Shown here piece by piece: positions 24,932 through 33,399 of a stretch of 64,000 nucleotides of DNA. A model generated the notes under the pieces. It ran no database searches. It was not told the origin of the DNA and saw nothing but the letters and a program-made list of their open reading frames with translations. Both the position numbers and the translations under genes were made by a program. Every line of letters begins with the position of its first letter. The stretch's first letter is position 1. Source of the DNA: Deltaproteobacteria bacterium (GTDB lineage: Bacteria > Desulfobacterota > Syntrophobacteria > Syntrophobacterales > Syntrophobacteraceae); the NCBI GenBank assembly GCA_021780695.1, contig JAJXYD010000011.1, positions 30,636-94,635 of the forward strand, written 5' to 3'.

Positions 24932-25468
24932 ATGAGTCACCCAAAAGCGCCACGCCCGGCCAAGCTGATTATCAGGTTTTTGTTTTGCGACTTTGGAGTT
25001 CAGGCAAAGGTCCTGGAAGCGCTTGTATCCGACTTCGGGCCGATGGATTTTTTGTCCGAGCCGGGCGATTTCCCCTATACCGATTACTACGATGAGGAAA
25101 TGGGCAGTGGCATCCGAAGACAGACCGCAGGTTTTGTAGAACTGGTGGAGCAGGAGGCTTTGCCCGGGATAAAACTTCGGACTAACGAAATCGAAAACCG
25201 CTTCTTACAAAATGGAAAGAGGCGGGTTAATATCGACCCAGGGATACTCAGCTTAGAGCGGTTGGTCCTTGCGACCGGGAAAAACTTTACCCACAGGGTC
25301 TATCTAGGAGAAGGCATCTACGCCGATCTCACTTTGATTTACAAAAAGGGTGCATACCGGTCTCTTCCCTGGACTTATCCCGACTACCGCGAAGCGGACT
25401 TTCTGCATTATCTGGAGGTAATGAGAAAGAAGCTGAGATATGCCCAGGAGGGGATATTCCCGCGATAG
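24932..25468 (+). CDS. DUF4416 protein
   Basis: A 178-residue soluble protein matching DUF4416, a family frequent in Deltaproteobacteria and sometimes labelled GTP-binding without evidence. Visible features are the FPYTDYYDEEMGSGI segment, KLRTNEIE, NIDPGILSLERLVLATGKN and LPWTYPDYR. No P-loop is present, so the GTP-binding label is not supported. It lies just ahead of aroE on the same strand (60 bases), a recurrent placement that hints at, but does not prove, a link to the shikimate genes. Confidence 0.83.
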   Translation: MSHPKAPRPAKLIIRFLFCDFGVQAKVLEALVSDFGPMDFLSEPGDFPYTDYYDEEMGSGIRRQTAGFVELVEQEALPGIKLRTNEIENRFLQNGKRRVNIDPGILSLERLVLATGKNFTHRVYLGEGIYADLTLIYKKGAYRSLPWTYPDYREADFLHYLEVMRKKLRYAQEGIFPR

Positions 25469-25528
25469 TCGCTGACGGCCCTTCCCGGGGGCTGCGCTCA
25501 GCCAATACGGTTACAGGAGTAACTTTAG

Positions 25529-26365
25529 ATGATCAGACCGGAACAAAAAAAGCTTTTCGCCGTCATTGGAAATCCTGTTCGCCACAGTCTCAGTCCGGTC
25601 ATGATGGGCGCCTGTTTTCAATCTCTGGGGCTCTCGGCTCTTTACGCCGCCTTCTATGTCGATGAACTCGAAAAGGATCTCGACATTTTGCACCGGGCGG
25701 GATTTAGCGGGTTGAGCGTAACCCTGCCATACAAGGAAATGGTGTGCAGGCTTGCCGAGACCACCGATACCACGGCTAAAGAGATCGGAGCGGCCAACAC
25801 GCTGCGAAGGACCCCTACGGGCTGGGAGGGTTGCAACACCGATTGGACGGGAGCTTTGCGGGCCCTTTCGGAGGCCTCGGATGTCGGAGGCCGAAGCGCT
25901 CTTATCCTTGGGGCCGGGGGCGCGGCCCGAGCCGTAGCTTATGGGTTGAGGAAGGCCGGGGCAAAAATCACGATTGCAAACAGGTGTGTCGAAAGGGGCA
26001 GGTCTTTGTCCAAACAGATCGGCGCGGGTTTTATCGCGTTAAATATGATAGACAAGTCCGATGCCCAATTCGATATCGTCGTGCAGTGCACCTCCTCGGG
26101 CATGTCCGAGGAGCACGGTGATTCGATTGTTTCCAGCCGTTTTTTCAGACCCGAAATGACCGTGATGGACATTGTCTACACCCCGAGGTGGACCGCATTT
26201 TCCAAGACCGCCAAAGAGGCCGGTTGCAAGGTGGTCTCCGGGCTGGACATGCTGCTCTATCAGGGGGCCGCGCAGCTTGAGTGGTGGCTGGATAGGCCTG
26301 TTTTTAAAACCCCCGCAATCGATGCAATGAGGCGGGCGTTGGAAGAAGCCCTAAATGACAAGTAA
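25529..26365 (+). CDS. aroE: Shikimate dehydrogenase
   Basis: Reduces 3-dehydroshikimate to shikimate with NADPH in aromatic amino acid synthesis. The 278-residue protein has the substrate-binding GNPVRHSLSPVM at about 11-22, the catalytic Lys in LSVTLPYKEMV, GAANTL, the NADP-binding glycine loop ILGAGGAARAVAYGL, and the C-terminal GLDMLLYQGAAQLEWW. ACAGGAGT lies 10 bases before the ATG. Its end overlaps aroA by 11 bases. All active-site residues are present. Confidence 0.95.
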   Translation: MIRPEQKKLFAVIGNPVRHSLSPVMMGACFQSLGLSALYAAFYVDELEKDLDILHRAGFSGLSVTLPYKEMVCRLAETTDTTAKEIGAANTLRRTPTGWEGCNTDWTGALRALSEASDVGGRSALILGAGGAARAVAYGLRKAGAKITIANRCVERGRSLSKQIGAGFIALNMIDKSDAQFDIVVQCTSSGMSEEHGDSIVSSRFFRPEMTVMDIVYTPRWTAFSKTAKEAGCKVVSGLDMLLYQGAAQLEWWLDRPVFKTPAIDAMRRALEEALNDK

Positions 26366-27641
26366 GTTTAGATCCATACAGCCCGTATCGAAGGTAATCT
26401 CTCAAATCCGTTTGCCGGGGTCCAAGTCGATCACGCACCGCGCTCTTATGATGGCGGCTCTATCCGATGGGCCTTGGGAGATAGCCAATCCGCTGAGGGC
26501 CGAGGACACTCTTTTGACCGCGCGGGCCATCGAAGCCCTGGGAGCTTGTCTGGACTGGGGCGAAGACCGGGTGCGCGTAACGCCGCCCGCTCGCCGCTGG
26601 GAAGGGGCGCAAGGGCCGGTTTTTCTTGGCAACAGCGGTACGAGCGCCCGGCTTCTTCTTGCTCTTTTTTCCGCGGGGAGGGGCAGATTTGTAATGGATG
26701 GGAGTCCGCGCCTTCGGGATCGTCCGGTCGGCCCTGCAGTTGAGGCTCTTCGAAAACTTGGGGCCGAGATTTCATGGCGGCAAAAAGCGGGCTATCTTCC
26801 CGTTGAGATCAACTCCAGGGGCCTTGGGGCCGGAGAAGTTTTTGTAGACGCCTGCGAGAGCAGCCAGTTTTTATCCGGGATCCTCATAGCAGCCCCTGCC
26901 GCGTCGGGAACAGTAACGGTCAAATGGAGCGAACAGGTCGCCTCCCGGCCCTACCTGGACATGACTATCGGGATGATGAAAGAGGCCGGTATATCTTTTG
27001 AGCGGTTGGGGCTAAACAGTATCAGGATTCCTGGACCTCAGGCCTACGCGCCCTGTACTTTTACCGTCGAGGGCGACTGCTCCTCGGCCTCCTACTTTTG
27101 GGGCGCTGCCGCCCTGACCGGTGGGGAGGTGTTTACCTCGCCCGTTTCAAGCTCAAGCCTCCAGGGCGATTGCCGTTTTTTGCAGGTTCTCGAGAAAATG
27201 GGCTGCCGGATTTTTTGGGAAAGGGACGGAGTTCGCGTCTGCGGCCCCGAAAGGCTTTTGCCCATAGATATAGATATGAATGAGATGCCGGACATGGTTC
27301 CTACCCTTGCCGTCGTTTGTGCTTTCGCCGATGGAGTCTCGCACATTGGAAATGTGGCACACCTTAGGATAAAGGAATCCGACCGGCTCTATACCGTGGC
27401 TGCCGGTTTGAAGGTATTGGGTTTTGAGGCCCGGGAGCTCCCCGATGGGCTTATGGTGCACGGGGGGGTGGGGGCCGCGCGGCCAACGGGTCCTGTTTTT
27501 GCCTTTGACGATCACCGGATCGCAATGGCTTTTGCCCTGGCCGGCCTGCGTCTGGAAGGGGTGGTAATTGAAGGGGCCGAATCGGTTTCTAAATCCTTCC
27601 CGACGTTTTGGGATATTTTCGAAAGCCTTGGCGTTCAATAG
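26355..27641 (+). CDS. aroA: 3-phosphoshikimate 1-carboxyvinyltransferase (EPSP synthase)
   Basis: Transfers enolpyruvate from PEP to shikimate-3-phosphate. The 428-residue protein has LPGSKSITHRALMMAAL (catalytic Lys), LGNSGTSARLLLAL, DGSPRLRDRP, and the C-terminal RIKESDRLYTVA and DDHRIAMAFALAGL. The LGNSGTSAR form, where many bacteria have GNAGT, carries Ser at the usual Ala position of glyphosate-sensitive class I enzymes, a point of minor interest. It overlaps aroE by 11 bases, so translation is probably coupled. Confidence 0.95.
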   Translation: MTSKFRSIQPVSKVISQIRLPGSKSITHRALMMAALSDGPWEIANPLRAEDTLLTARAIEALGACLDWGEDRVRVTPPARRWEGAQGPVFLGNSGTSARLLLALFSAGRGRFVMDGSPRLRDRPVGPAVEALRKLGAEISWRQKAGYLPVEINSRGLGAGEVFVDACESSQFLSGILIAAPAASGTVTVKWSEQVASRPYLDMTIGMMKEAGISFERLGLNSIRIPGPQAYAPCTFTVEGDCSSASYFWGAAALTGGEVFTSPVSSSSLQGDCRFLQVLEKMGCRIFWERDGVRVCGPERLLPIDIDMNEMPDMVPTLAVVCAFADGVSHIGNVAHLRIKESDRLYTVAAGLKVLGFEARELPDGLMVHGGVGAARPTGPVFAFDDHRIAMAFALAGLRLEGVVIEGAESVSKSFPTFWDIFESLGVQ

Positions 27642-27676
27642 CTGCTAGAATCTGTTCGCATTTGGAAAAGGGCTCG

Positions 27677-27705
27677 TTGACGGCCTGCGGGGCCTCGGCG
27701 ATAAA
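27677..27705 (+). promoter_or_regulatory. Possible sigma-70 promoter for the liv operon
   Basis: TTGACG (27677-27682) and GATAAA (27700-27705) are separated by 17 bases, five of six and four of six matches to consensus. It lies 45 bases before the livJ start. Confidence 0.45.
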
Positions 27706-27749
27706 TTGAAAACATCGATGCGTGGAAGGTTTGGAAAGGGGTGTGTCCC

Positions 27750-28982
27750 ATGTTTAGGTTAAAAAGTAAATTTATTTTCCTGAGCATTGCCGTGCTGGTG
27801 TTTACTGCCGTTACCTCGTTTGCCGCTAAACCTCCCAAAGTTATCACTATCGGTACCTTGTATGCCTCGAGCGGTTCCTTCGCTACTTCATCGACCTCAC
27901 AGTATAGAGGCCTCAAGTTCTGGGTCTCTCAGGTAAATAAAGAGGGAGGGGTCTTTGTTAAAGCCTTTAACAAAAAAATCCCCGTTAAGCTTGTGGCCTA
28001 CGACGACCAGGGGCAAACGGGCACTGCTGGTATGCTCTACAACCAGTTGATTACTCGTGACCGTGTAAATATGCTGGTAGCCGATTTCGGCTCTGTTTTG
28101 ACCTCCGTTGCCGTGCCGCTTGCAAAGGTGCACAAGGTTTTGCTCTTCGATCCGACCGGGACCGCCGCGAAGTTTTTTACCCCCGATAACCAATTTGTCG
28201 TTTTGTGCAGCCTGCCTACCTCGGGCCAATGGCCCTATGCTCTTGCCGATTTTTTGATCCAAAAGAAAATCCCGCGCATTGCCATTATCTATTCCTCCAA
28301 CGACTTCAATCAATCTCAGGCCGTTACCCTTCATGACAGGCTCGTTAAAGCCGGCATCAATCCGGTCTACTACCAGGCCGTTCCAACAAGCACCAGCAAC
28401 TACTCGGTCCTGCTGCACGGCATCGAGGCCACCAAGCCCGATGCGGTGATAGAATTTGGATTTGTTCCAAACGATATCGCTTTTCTGGAGGGGCTCCAAT
28501 CGAGCGGACTTAAATTTAAAATGGTGTTCACCATTTTCCCCGGCCAGCAGCTCCAACTTATCCAAAAGAATGTAGGACCCAAAGCTCTCTACTACACTTA
28601 CACTTATCCCACGCCGCCCCTTTTGAAATACAATGACGTAAATTTTGGTCCGACCCTGGATAGTTTCGAACAGGCCTACAAGGAAACCGGCAAGAAGGTG
28701 GATTTTCTGGTTGTTGCCGGCTACAACACGGGCCTCATAATTGAAAAAACACTTGATGCGGCAAAAAGTTTCGATCAGTTGGAATTTAGAAAAGCCCTGG
28801 CCGGTTTTTCCGGAAAAGTGAAGACCCTGGATGGGGAGTTCAAAATTGATGCTTCAGGGGCGCAGGTTGGTGAAATGCTCCCGGTGGCTCAGTTTGTGCC
28901 TCAGGGCGCGGACGGGCTGGATATGCATATCGTCTATCCTGCCAACCTCAAGACGGGTAACGAAATTTATCCCGCGCCGTGA
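27750..28982 (+). CDS. livJ: Branched-chain amino acid-type ABC transporter, binding protein
   Basis: Periplasmic solute-binding protein of the Leu/Ile/Val-binding (type I peripheral, receptor-like) family. The 410-residue product has a signal peptide (MFRLKSKFIFLSIAVLVFTA, to about residue 25), then ITIGTLYASSGSFATSSTSQ, GLKFWVSQVNKEGG, AYDDQGQ and the LADFGSVLTSVAVPLA region. Ligands of this family include branched-chain amino acids, amides, urea and aromatic acids, so valine/leucine uptake is likely but not assured. ATG 27750 follows AAGGGG; a GTG nine bases earlier is less likely. A hairpin separates it from the membrane genes, consistent with higher expression of the binding protein. Confidence 0.88.
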   Translation: MFRLKSKFIFLSIAVLVFTAVTSFAAKPPKVITIGTLYASSGSFATSSTSQYRGLKFWVSQVNKEGGVFVKAFNKKIPVKLVAYDDQGQTGTAGMLYNQLITRDRVNMLVADFGSVLTSVAVPLAKVHKVLLFDPTGTAAKFFTPDNQFVVLCSLPTSGQWPYALADFLIQKKIPRIAIIYSSNDFNQSQAVTLHDRLVKAGINPVYYQAVPTSTSNYSVLLHGIEATKPDAVIEFGFVPNDIAFLEGLQSSGLKFKMVFTIFPGQQLQLIQKNVGPKALYYTYTYPTPPLLKYNDVNFGPTLDSFEQAYKETGKKVDFLVVAGYNTGLIIEKTLDAAKSFDQLEFRKALAGFSGKVKTLDGEFKIDASGAQVGEMLPVAQFVPQGADGLDMHIVYPANLKTGNEIYPAP

Positions 28983-29082
28983 GGGGCCACTCCATAGGTA
29001 TCGGGGGCTGGTAAACGGCGGTTTCTACCTTAGTCTCGGCTGTGTTGCCCGGCGCAGATTAGATGCTCTTGTCAATAAGGCC

Positions 29083-29109
29083 GGTGGGCACAAAAAAACC
29101 GTGCCCACC
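29083..29109 (+). promoter_or_regulatory. Stem-loop between livJ and livH
   Basis: A perfect 9-bp stem (GGTGGGCAC with GTGCCCACC) with an A-rich 9-base loop lies in the 171-base gap between the binding-protein and permease genes. There is no strong U-run, so it may protect the livJ mRNA 3' end or partly terminate rather than stop transcription completely. Confidence 0.55.
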
Positions 29110-29153
29110 CTTGTATCCCTTTTACGTTTTCATTGGCTGATCGCTGTATTCGC

Positions 29154-30035
29154 ATGAATCTTTTTGTCTATACGATTATTGCCGGAATTATGTACGGGAT
29201 ATTTTTCGGTCTCGTGGGGATGGGCCTCAATATTATTTTCGGCGTATTGAAAATGATCAATCTGGCCCACGGCGACTTCATCATGCTCGGTTCCTTTCTG
29301 GCCTACTGGCTCTACGGGTTTCTGGGAATAAATCCGCTGGTGGCCGTTCCGATCGTAGCGGCAGTGTTTTTTCTCCTTGGCTTACCCCTCTATTATGCCT
29401 TCGTTCCTCGGCTGATAAAGTCCAAAGACCCCGAAATGCTCTCCTTTATTCTCTTCTTCGGGCTCTCGCAGGTCATGGAGGCTTTGGTCGTTTTTTTCTT
29501 CGGCAACAACCAGCGCTCCATCCCCTCTACTGCTTTCGGTTCGGCCGGGTTCACTATTTTCGGCCAGCGTTTCCCCATCGCATGGCTTATAACCTGCCTG
29601 GTCGCTCTTGGCGCTTTTGGCTTTGTCTACTGGTATTTGCAGCACACGCGCATGGGGCGTGCCACCCGGGCCGTCATGGCCAACCGCGACGAGGCTCTGG
29701 TAAGCGGTATAGACGTCGAGCGTATTTCAGCGCTCGTGTTTTGCATGGGCCTTGTCCTGGCCTCGATTGCGGGTATCTTCAGCTTTTTTGTCATTGGCGC
29801 TTCTTATCCTTCCATGGGAGCTGAACTGACAACCGTTTCTTTTGCCATCATAGTGCTGGGCTCTCTTGGCGATCCCCTTGGGACTATTCTGGGAGGGCTG
29901 ATCTATGGGGTCGCCGTCATGTTTATGCAAAGCTATTTTTCCTCCTGGGCAGAGATTTTGCCCTATGTGCTGCTCATAGCCGTAATGCTTTTCAGGCCCG
30001 AAGGCCTTGTTGGAAAGGCGGCGCGCAGTGCGTAG
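29154..30035 (+). CDS. livH: ABC transporter permease LivH
   Basis: Inner-membrane permease of about eight helices (293 residues), one of the two membrane subunits of the Liv-type importer. It shows the typical GLNIIFGVLKMINLAHGDFI near the N terminus and the EAA-like MANRDEALVSGIDVERI loop that contacts the ATPase. The ATG at 29154 has no clear ribosome site; a TTG at 29133 is an alternative. It overlaps livM by eight bases. Confidence 0.92.
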   Translation: MNLFVYTIIAGIMYGIFFGLVGMGLNIIFGVLKMINLAHGDFIMLGSFLAYWLYGFLGINPLVAVPIVAAVFFLLGLPLYYAFVPRLIKSKDPEMLSFILFFGLSQVMEALVVFFFGNNQRSIPSTAFGSAGFTIFGQRFPIAWLITCLVALGAFGFVYWYLQHTRMGRATRAVMANRDEALVSGIDVERISALVFCMGLVLASIAGIFSFFVIGASYPSMGAELTTVSFAIIVLGSLGDPLGTILGGLIYGVAVMFMQSYFSSWAEILPYVLLIAVMLFRPEGLVGKAARSA

Positions 30036-30948
30036 ACGCTACTTGCAGGCCCTGTCGGTTATTATTTTGGTCGCCGTGGTTTTTCTGCTATTGCCCCGTT
30101 TTTACTCCAATCAGTCTTTTTTGTTCAACCTTATGCTTTATCTGGGGTTGGCCGAAGGGGTCAACATCATCTACGGCTTTACGGGTTACCTGCCTTTTGG
30201 ATATGTGGGGTTTTTCGGGGCGGGGGCCTACGGGTCTGCGATCGCTATTACTTTTTGGCACATTTCCCCCTTTGTCTGCGTTATTTTGGGCGGTATGGCC
30301 GCAGTGGCAACGGGCATTGTTCTCATTCCCCTTCTCAGGCTCTCGGGGGCCTACTTCGCTATCGCCAACCTGGCCGCTTCCCAGGCTCTTTATCTTATCG
30401 TGGCCAATCCGACGATGGAAAAAATCACCCAGGGTCCCTACGGTATCGATTTATCCTCGGTCTATAATGCCGATGCCGGGTACTACACGATGCTCGCCGT
30501 GCTGGTTTTCGCCATGGTCGTTGTGGCCTATATAAGGAATTCCGATTTCGGCCTTTCTCTTCTGGCCATAAAGGAAGATCGGGTTACCGCTTCTCTTGCC
30601 GGGGTAAATGTTGTCCGGGCAAGAAGTATTGCCTGGATGCTGAGCGCCTTTGTGGCCGGGCTGTGCGGAGGGGCTTTCGGATGGTTTACCGCGGTATTTT
30701 ATCCGAGCACTGTCTTTAGCCTGGATGTAAGCGTGTTTACGATAGTGTTTGCCCTTTTCGGTGGCGTGGGCACCCTTGCCGGCCCTTTGCTCGGAGCGCT
30801 TCTGCTCTACAGCATGTATAATTTTATCGGAATTTCAACGCCGCAATATTTCCAACTTTTTTATGGCTTTCTGATCATAGGACTGGTTTTGTTCCTGCCC
30901 GACGGGGTCGCCTCTATTTTGCAAAAAGGCAAGGTTTATGTCCCATAG
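30028..30948 (+). CDS. livM: ABC transporter permease LivM
   Basis: Second inner-membrane permease (306 residues, about eight to nine helices), with GLAEGVNIIYGFTGYLPFGY and the coupling loop LLAIKEDRVTASLAGVNVVR. The GTG at 30028 was preferred over a TTG at 30007 because GGAAAGG lies upstream and the overlap with livH is only eight bases. Together with LivH it forms the translocation channel. Confidence 0.92.
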   Translation: MRRRYLQALSVIILVAVVFLLLPRFYSNQSFLFNLMLYLGLAEGVNIIYGFTGYLPFGYVGFFGAGAYGSAIAITFWHISPFVCVILGGMAAVATGIVLIPLLRLSGAYFAIANLAASQALYLIVANPTMEKITQGPYGIDLSSVYNADAGYYTMLAVLVFAMVVVAYIRNSDFGLSLLAIKEDRVTASLAGVNVVRARSIAWMLSAFVAGLCGGAFGWFTAVFYPSTVFSLDVSVFTIVFALFGGVGTLAGPLLGALLLYSMYNFIGISTPQYFQLFYGFLIIGLVLFLPDGVASILQKGKVYVP

Positions 30949-31660
30949 CGGTAAAGAGCTTCTAAAGATCAAAGGTTTGGTAAAGAAATTTGGAGGCTTC
31001 AGGGCTCTTAACGGTATCGGTATGGATGTGGGAGAGGGGTGCATTGTCGGCCTTGCCGGCCCCAACGGATCGGGAAAAACAACGCTTATAAACGTTATTT
31101 CCGGGGTCTACAGGCCCGATGGCGGTTCCATCGAATTTTGCGGTAGATCGGTCTATAAGTTGCCCTCCCATAAAATCGTGCGCAGGGGTATCAATAGAAC
31201 CTTCCAGGTCCCAAGGCCCCTGTCGAGTCTTACCGTCAGGGAGACCGTAAAACTTGCCGCGGTTTATGGAACGTGTGAAGGCAACAAAGAGGAAACCATC
31301 CGGCAAGCTCTGGAGATTGTCGAACTCGAAGGGGTCAAAGACGTCGTTTCGGCCGGTCTTACCTTTGCACAGCAAAAGATGCTCGGCCTAGCTACAGCAC
31401 TTGCCACAAAGCCCAAATTGCTGCTAATAGACGAGATCGCCGCGGGCCTTAGCCACCAGGAATTGTTTAAAATTTCTCAGATGCTTCTGCGTATACGAAA
31501 TACCGGTATCACCATGATCGTTGTCGAACACCACCTCGGTTTTATCGACGCCCTCACTTCGGATGTGGTCGTTATGAACGCGGGGGGCAATTTATTTCGA
31601 GGCTCCATCCAGGAGGCGGCGCAAAACGACGAGGTCGTCGAGGTTTTTCTCGGGAGATAG
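30938..31660 (+). CDS. livG: ABC transporter ATPase LivG, atypical signature
   Basis: Cytoplasmic ATPase that energises the importer with LivF. The 240-residue protein has Walker A GPNGSGKTT, the LivG-type Q-loop region NRTFQVPRPLSSLTVRE, Walker B LLLIDEIAAGLS and the switch His in VVEHHLGFI. The signature motif reads LTFAQQKMLGLA, where LivG proteins normally have LSYGQQR; the Gly that contacts ATP is Ala. Residues after Walker B read DEIAAGL rather than DEPAAGL. It overlaps livM by 11 bases. Function is likely kept through the intact LivF partner. Confidence 0.9.
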   Translation: MSHSGKELLKIKGLVKKFGGFRALNGIGMDVGEGCIVGLAGPNGSGKTTLINVISGVYRPDGGSIEFCGRSVYKLPSHKIVRRGINRTFQVPRPLSSLTVRETVKLAAVYGTCEGNKEETIRQALEIVELEGVKDVVSAGLTFAQQKMLGLATALATKPKLLLIDEIAAGLSHQELFKISQMLLRIRNTGITMIVVEHHLGFIDALTSDVVVMNAGGNLFRGSIQEAAQNDEVVEVFLGR

Positions 31661-31662
31661 CG

Positions 31663-32418
31663 ATGGAGACTTTACTCGATCTAGAAGCCCTTGAGTCCGG
31701 GTATGGTTTGATTCAGGTACTGTGGGGCAGCAGCCTCTCGGTTTGCCGCAACCAAAGCGTGTTGTTGCTGGGCATAAATGGCGCGGGCAAAACCACGCTG
31801 CTTAAGACCATCGCGGGGCTTGTTCCCACCTGGAAGGGAAAAATCGTTTTCGATGGGGTCGACCTCACTCGTCTAAAGCCCAATTTAAGGATTGCCCACG
31901 GCATCGGTTATATGTCCGAACTTGGCATGGTCCCCAACCTTACCGTGGAAGAAAATCTGAAATTAGGCGGCTATTTTAGAACCGATAAAGAAAATCGAAA
32001 AAGAGCCGGGGAAATGTTTGACTATTTTCCCGATCTCAAAGCGTACCCAAAAAGAATGGGAGGGGCTTTGAGCGGGGGGCAGAGGAAAATGCTCGGGGTA
32101 GCTAAAACCCTCATGTCCATGCCAAAACTTGTCGTAATGGATGAACCCTCAAGCGGTCTTTCTCCCAAGTTCGTAAAAAAAGTAATAGAAGTTTTAAAGT
32201 TTCTTCACGAACGGGAAAATCTCTCGATGCTTATCGCGGAACAAAACGTCTCGTTTCTGGATTTTGCTCAAAAAATCTACATCCTCGATAAAGGGCAGGT
32301 GACATTTGGGGGCGATGTCGAGGAACTCAAGGGAAACGACACCATTCGCGAGACCTACTTCGGAATCTCCCAAACAGTCCGCTCGCAACCACCCTCGCCT
32401 GTTGGCGAAACTCCTTAA
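31663..32418 (+). CDS. livF: ABC transporter ATPase LivF
   Basis: Second ATPase of the Liv-type importer (251 residues). Walker A GINGAGKTT, Q-loop GYMSELGMVPNLTVEENL, signature LSGGQRKML and Walker B LVVMDEPSSGLSP are all canonical, so this subunit can supply a normal signature to LivG. It begins two bases after livG. The last codons overlap a convergent small gene on the minus strand by four bases. Confidence 0.93.
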   Translation: METLLDLEALESGYGLIQVLWGSSLSVCRNQSVLLLGINGAGKTTLLKTIAGLVPTWKGKIVFDGVDLTRLKPNLRIAHGIGYMSELGMVPNLTVEENLKLGGYFRTDKENRKRAGEMFDYFPDLKAYPKRMGGALSGGQRKMLGVAKTLMSMPKLVVMDEPSSGLSPKFVKKVIEVLKFLHERENLSMLIAEQNVSFLDFAQKIYILDKGQVTFGGDVEELKGNDTIRETYFGISQTVRSQPPSPVGETP

Positions 32419-32597
32419 TATTTGTCGCATGGGGCGTCAGGAGGCGCGAATGGCGGGTTGACTCCGGATGGTACGATATGCGGAATGCGTTCTCTTACCT
32501 TTTGAACCTCATAATCGGCCTCACCCGTTAGATGTTTTTGGATTCTTTGGATCAGCCAATGAGCTATTTCTAATAAATATTGTGTAATTTCGGACAT
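32415..32597 (-). CDS. Small hypothetical protein with strong ribosome site
   Basis: A 60-residue ORF preceded by AGGAGG six bases before its ATG, a near-perfect ribosome site that argues for real translation. The product starts with an amphipathic helix (MSEITQYLLEIAHWLIQRIQ) and has a Pro-rich tail with one Cys. No family was recognised. Its stop overlaps the livF stop convergently by four bases. The next gene upstream, at 32705, is on the opposite strand, so this gene would have its own promoter in the 32600-32700 spacer. Confidence 0.55.
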   Translation of the reverse strand: MSEITQYLLEIAHWLIQRIQKHLTGEADYEVQKVRERIPHIVPSGVNPPFAPPDAPCDKY

Positions 32598-32704
32598 CGT
32601 TAGCCTCCTATCGGTTCATAGATAAATGATAACCATGATGAACGGCAAACGCATGCCAAAATGCGGGAGGCATAAAGAGATCCAAAACGAGAGGCCCAAA
32701 AGAG

Positions 32705-33316
32705 ATGATTGCTAAAACCTTTGTAAAATCTTTTACCCCTCTGATCGCTCCAGTCCTTTTGCTTGCTTCGATCGCGGGTTGTGCATCCTTGCAGACCGGG
32801 CCCGCCTCTGTTGGCCCCCAACCCGGACCTGAGGCTAAGCTTGCGATAGCCGATAAAGCGCTACAGGGGGTAAAACTGCAAATCGCCCAGTTCTATTCGG
32901 AGCTCAGTTCAGTGCGAAAAAAAATCGACGAGCTTCGCAGAACGCCCTATTGGGGCGGGTTCGAAGCCATGCTCGTCAAATACCCTTGTCTGAGCGACCC
33001 CGGCAGGCAGTCGGAGATGCCCCCGGAGATCAAAGCGCGCCTGTCGCAGTGGAGCAGGGAGTCCGGAATGCCCTGGAAGGGGGTCATGCGCAGATACTCT
33101 CGGCTTGCGGACCACTGCGCCATACTCGATGTTAAAAGAGTGGCCGCCCGTGAGATGCTTACTTCTGTCCAGGCTCGTTATATGGCAGTTGTGATGATGG
33201 AGGCCGAAGCGGGGCGCGCAAAAAAAGCCAGGCAAATATTTTCTCTGGTTAACTCCCTCGATGAACCGGGGATCGAACTTGACGCCATAAAACTGGACCG
33301 GATAGGGCTATATTAG
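32705..33316 (+). CDS. Predicted lipoprotein of unknown function
   Basis: A 203-residue protein with a lipoprotein signal: hydrophobic LIAPVLLLAS, lipobox SIAGC with the Cys at about residue 26, then a Gly/Pro-rich linker. The mature part is helical (LAIADKALQGVKLQIAQFYS and later VAAREMLTSVQARYMAVVMM). Residue +2 after the lipid Cys is Ala, so outer-membrane targeting is likely. Two further cysteines lie in YPCLSDPG and DHCAILDV. No family was recognised. Confidence 0.75.
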   Translation: MIAKTFVKSFTPLIAPVLLLASIAGCASLQTGPASVGPQPGPEAKLAIADKALQGVKLQIAQFYSELSSVRKKIDELRRTPYWGGFEAMLVKYPCLSDPGRQSEMPPEIKARLSQWSRESGMPWKGVMRRYSRLADHCAILDVKRVAAREMLTSVQARYMAVVMMEAEAGRAKKARQIFSLVNSLDEPGIELDAIKLDRIGLY

Positions 33317-33337
33317 CGGTAGGCGATGGAGGCTGGC

Positions 33338-33382
33338 GATTAGCGATTGGAAAAACCGGCGAGTTTTTCCACTTCGCTAATC
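33338..33382. terminator. Long hairpin between convergent genes
   Basis: GATTAGCG (33338-33345) pairs with CGCTAATC (33375-33382) and inner GGAAAAA pairs with TTTTTCC, giving an interrupted stem of 15 bp or more in the gap between the lipoprotein gene and gltX, both of which read toward it. The inner arms supply a U-run to both strands, suiting a bidirectional terminator. The outer arms belong to a short repeat seen elsewhere. Confidence 0.6.
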
Positions 33383-33399
33383 ACCGGTAATAGGGTTGG

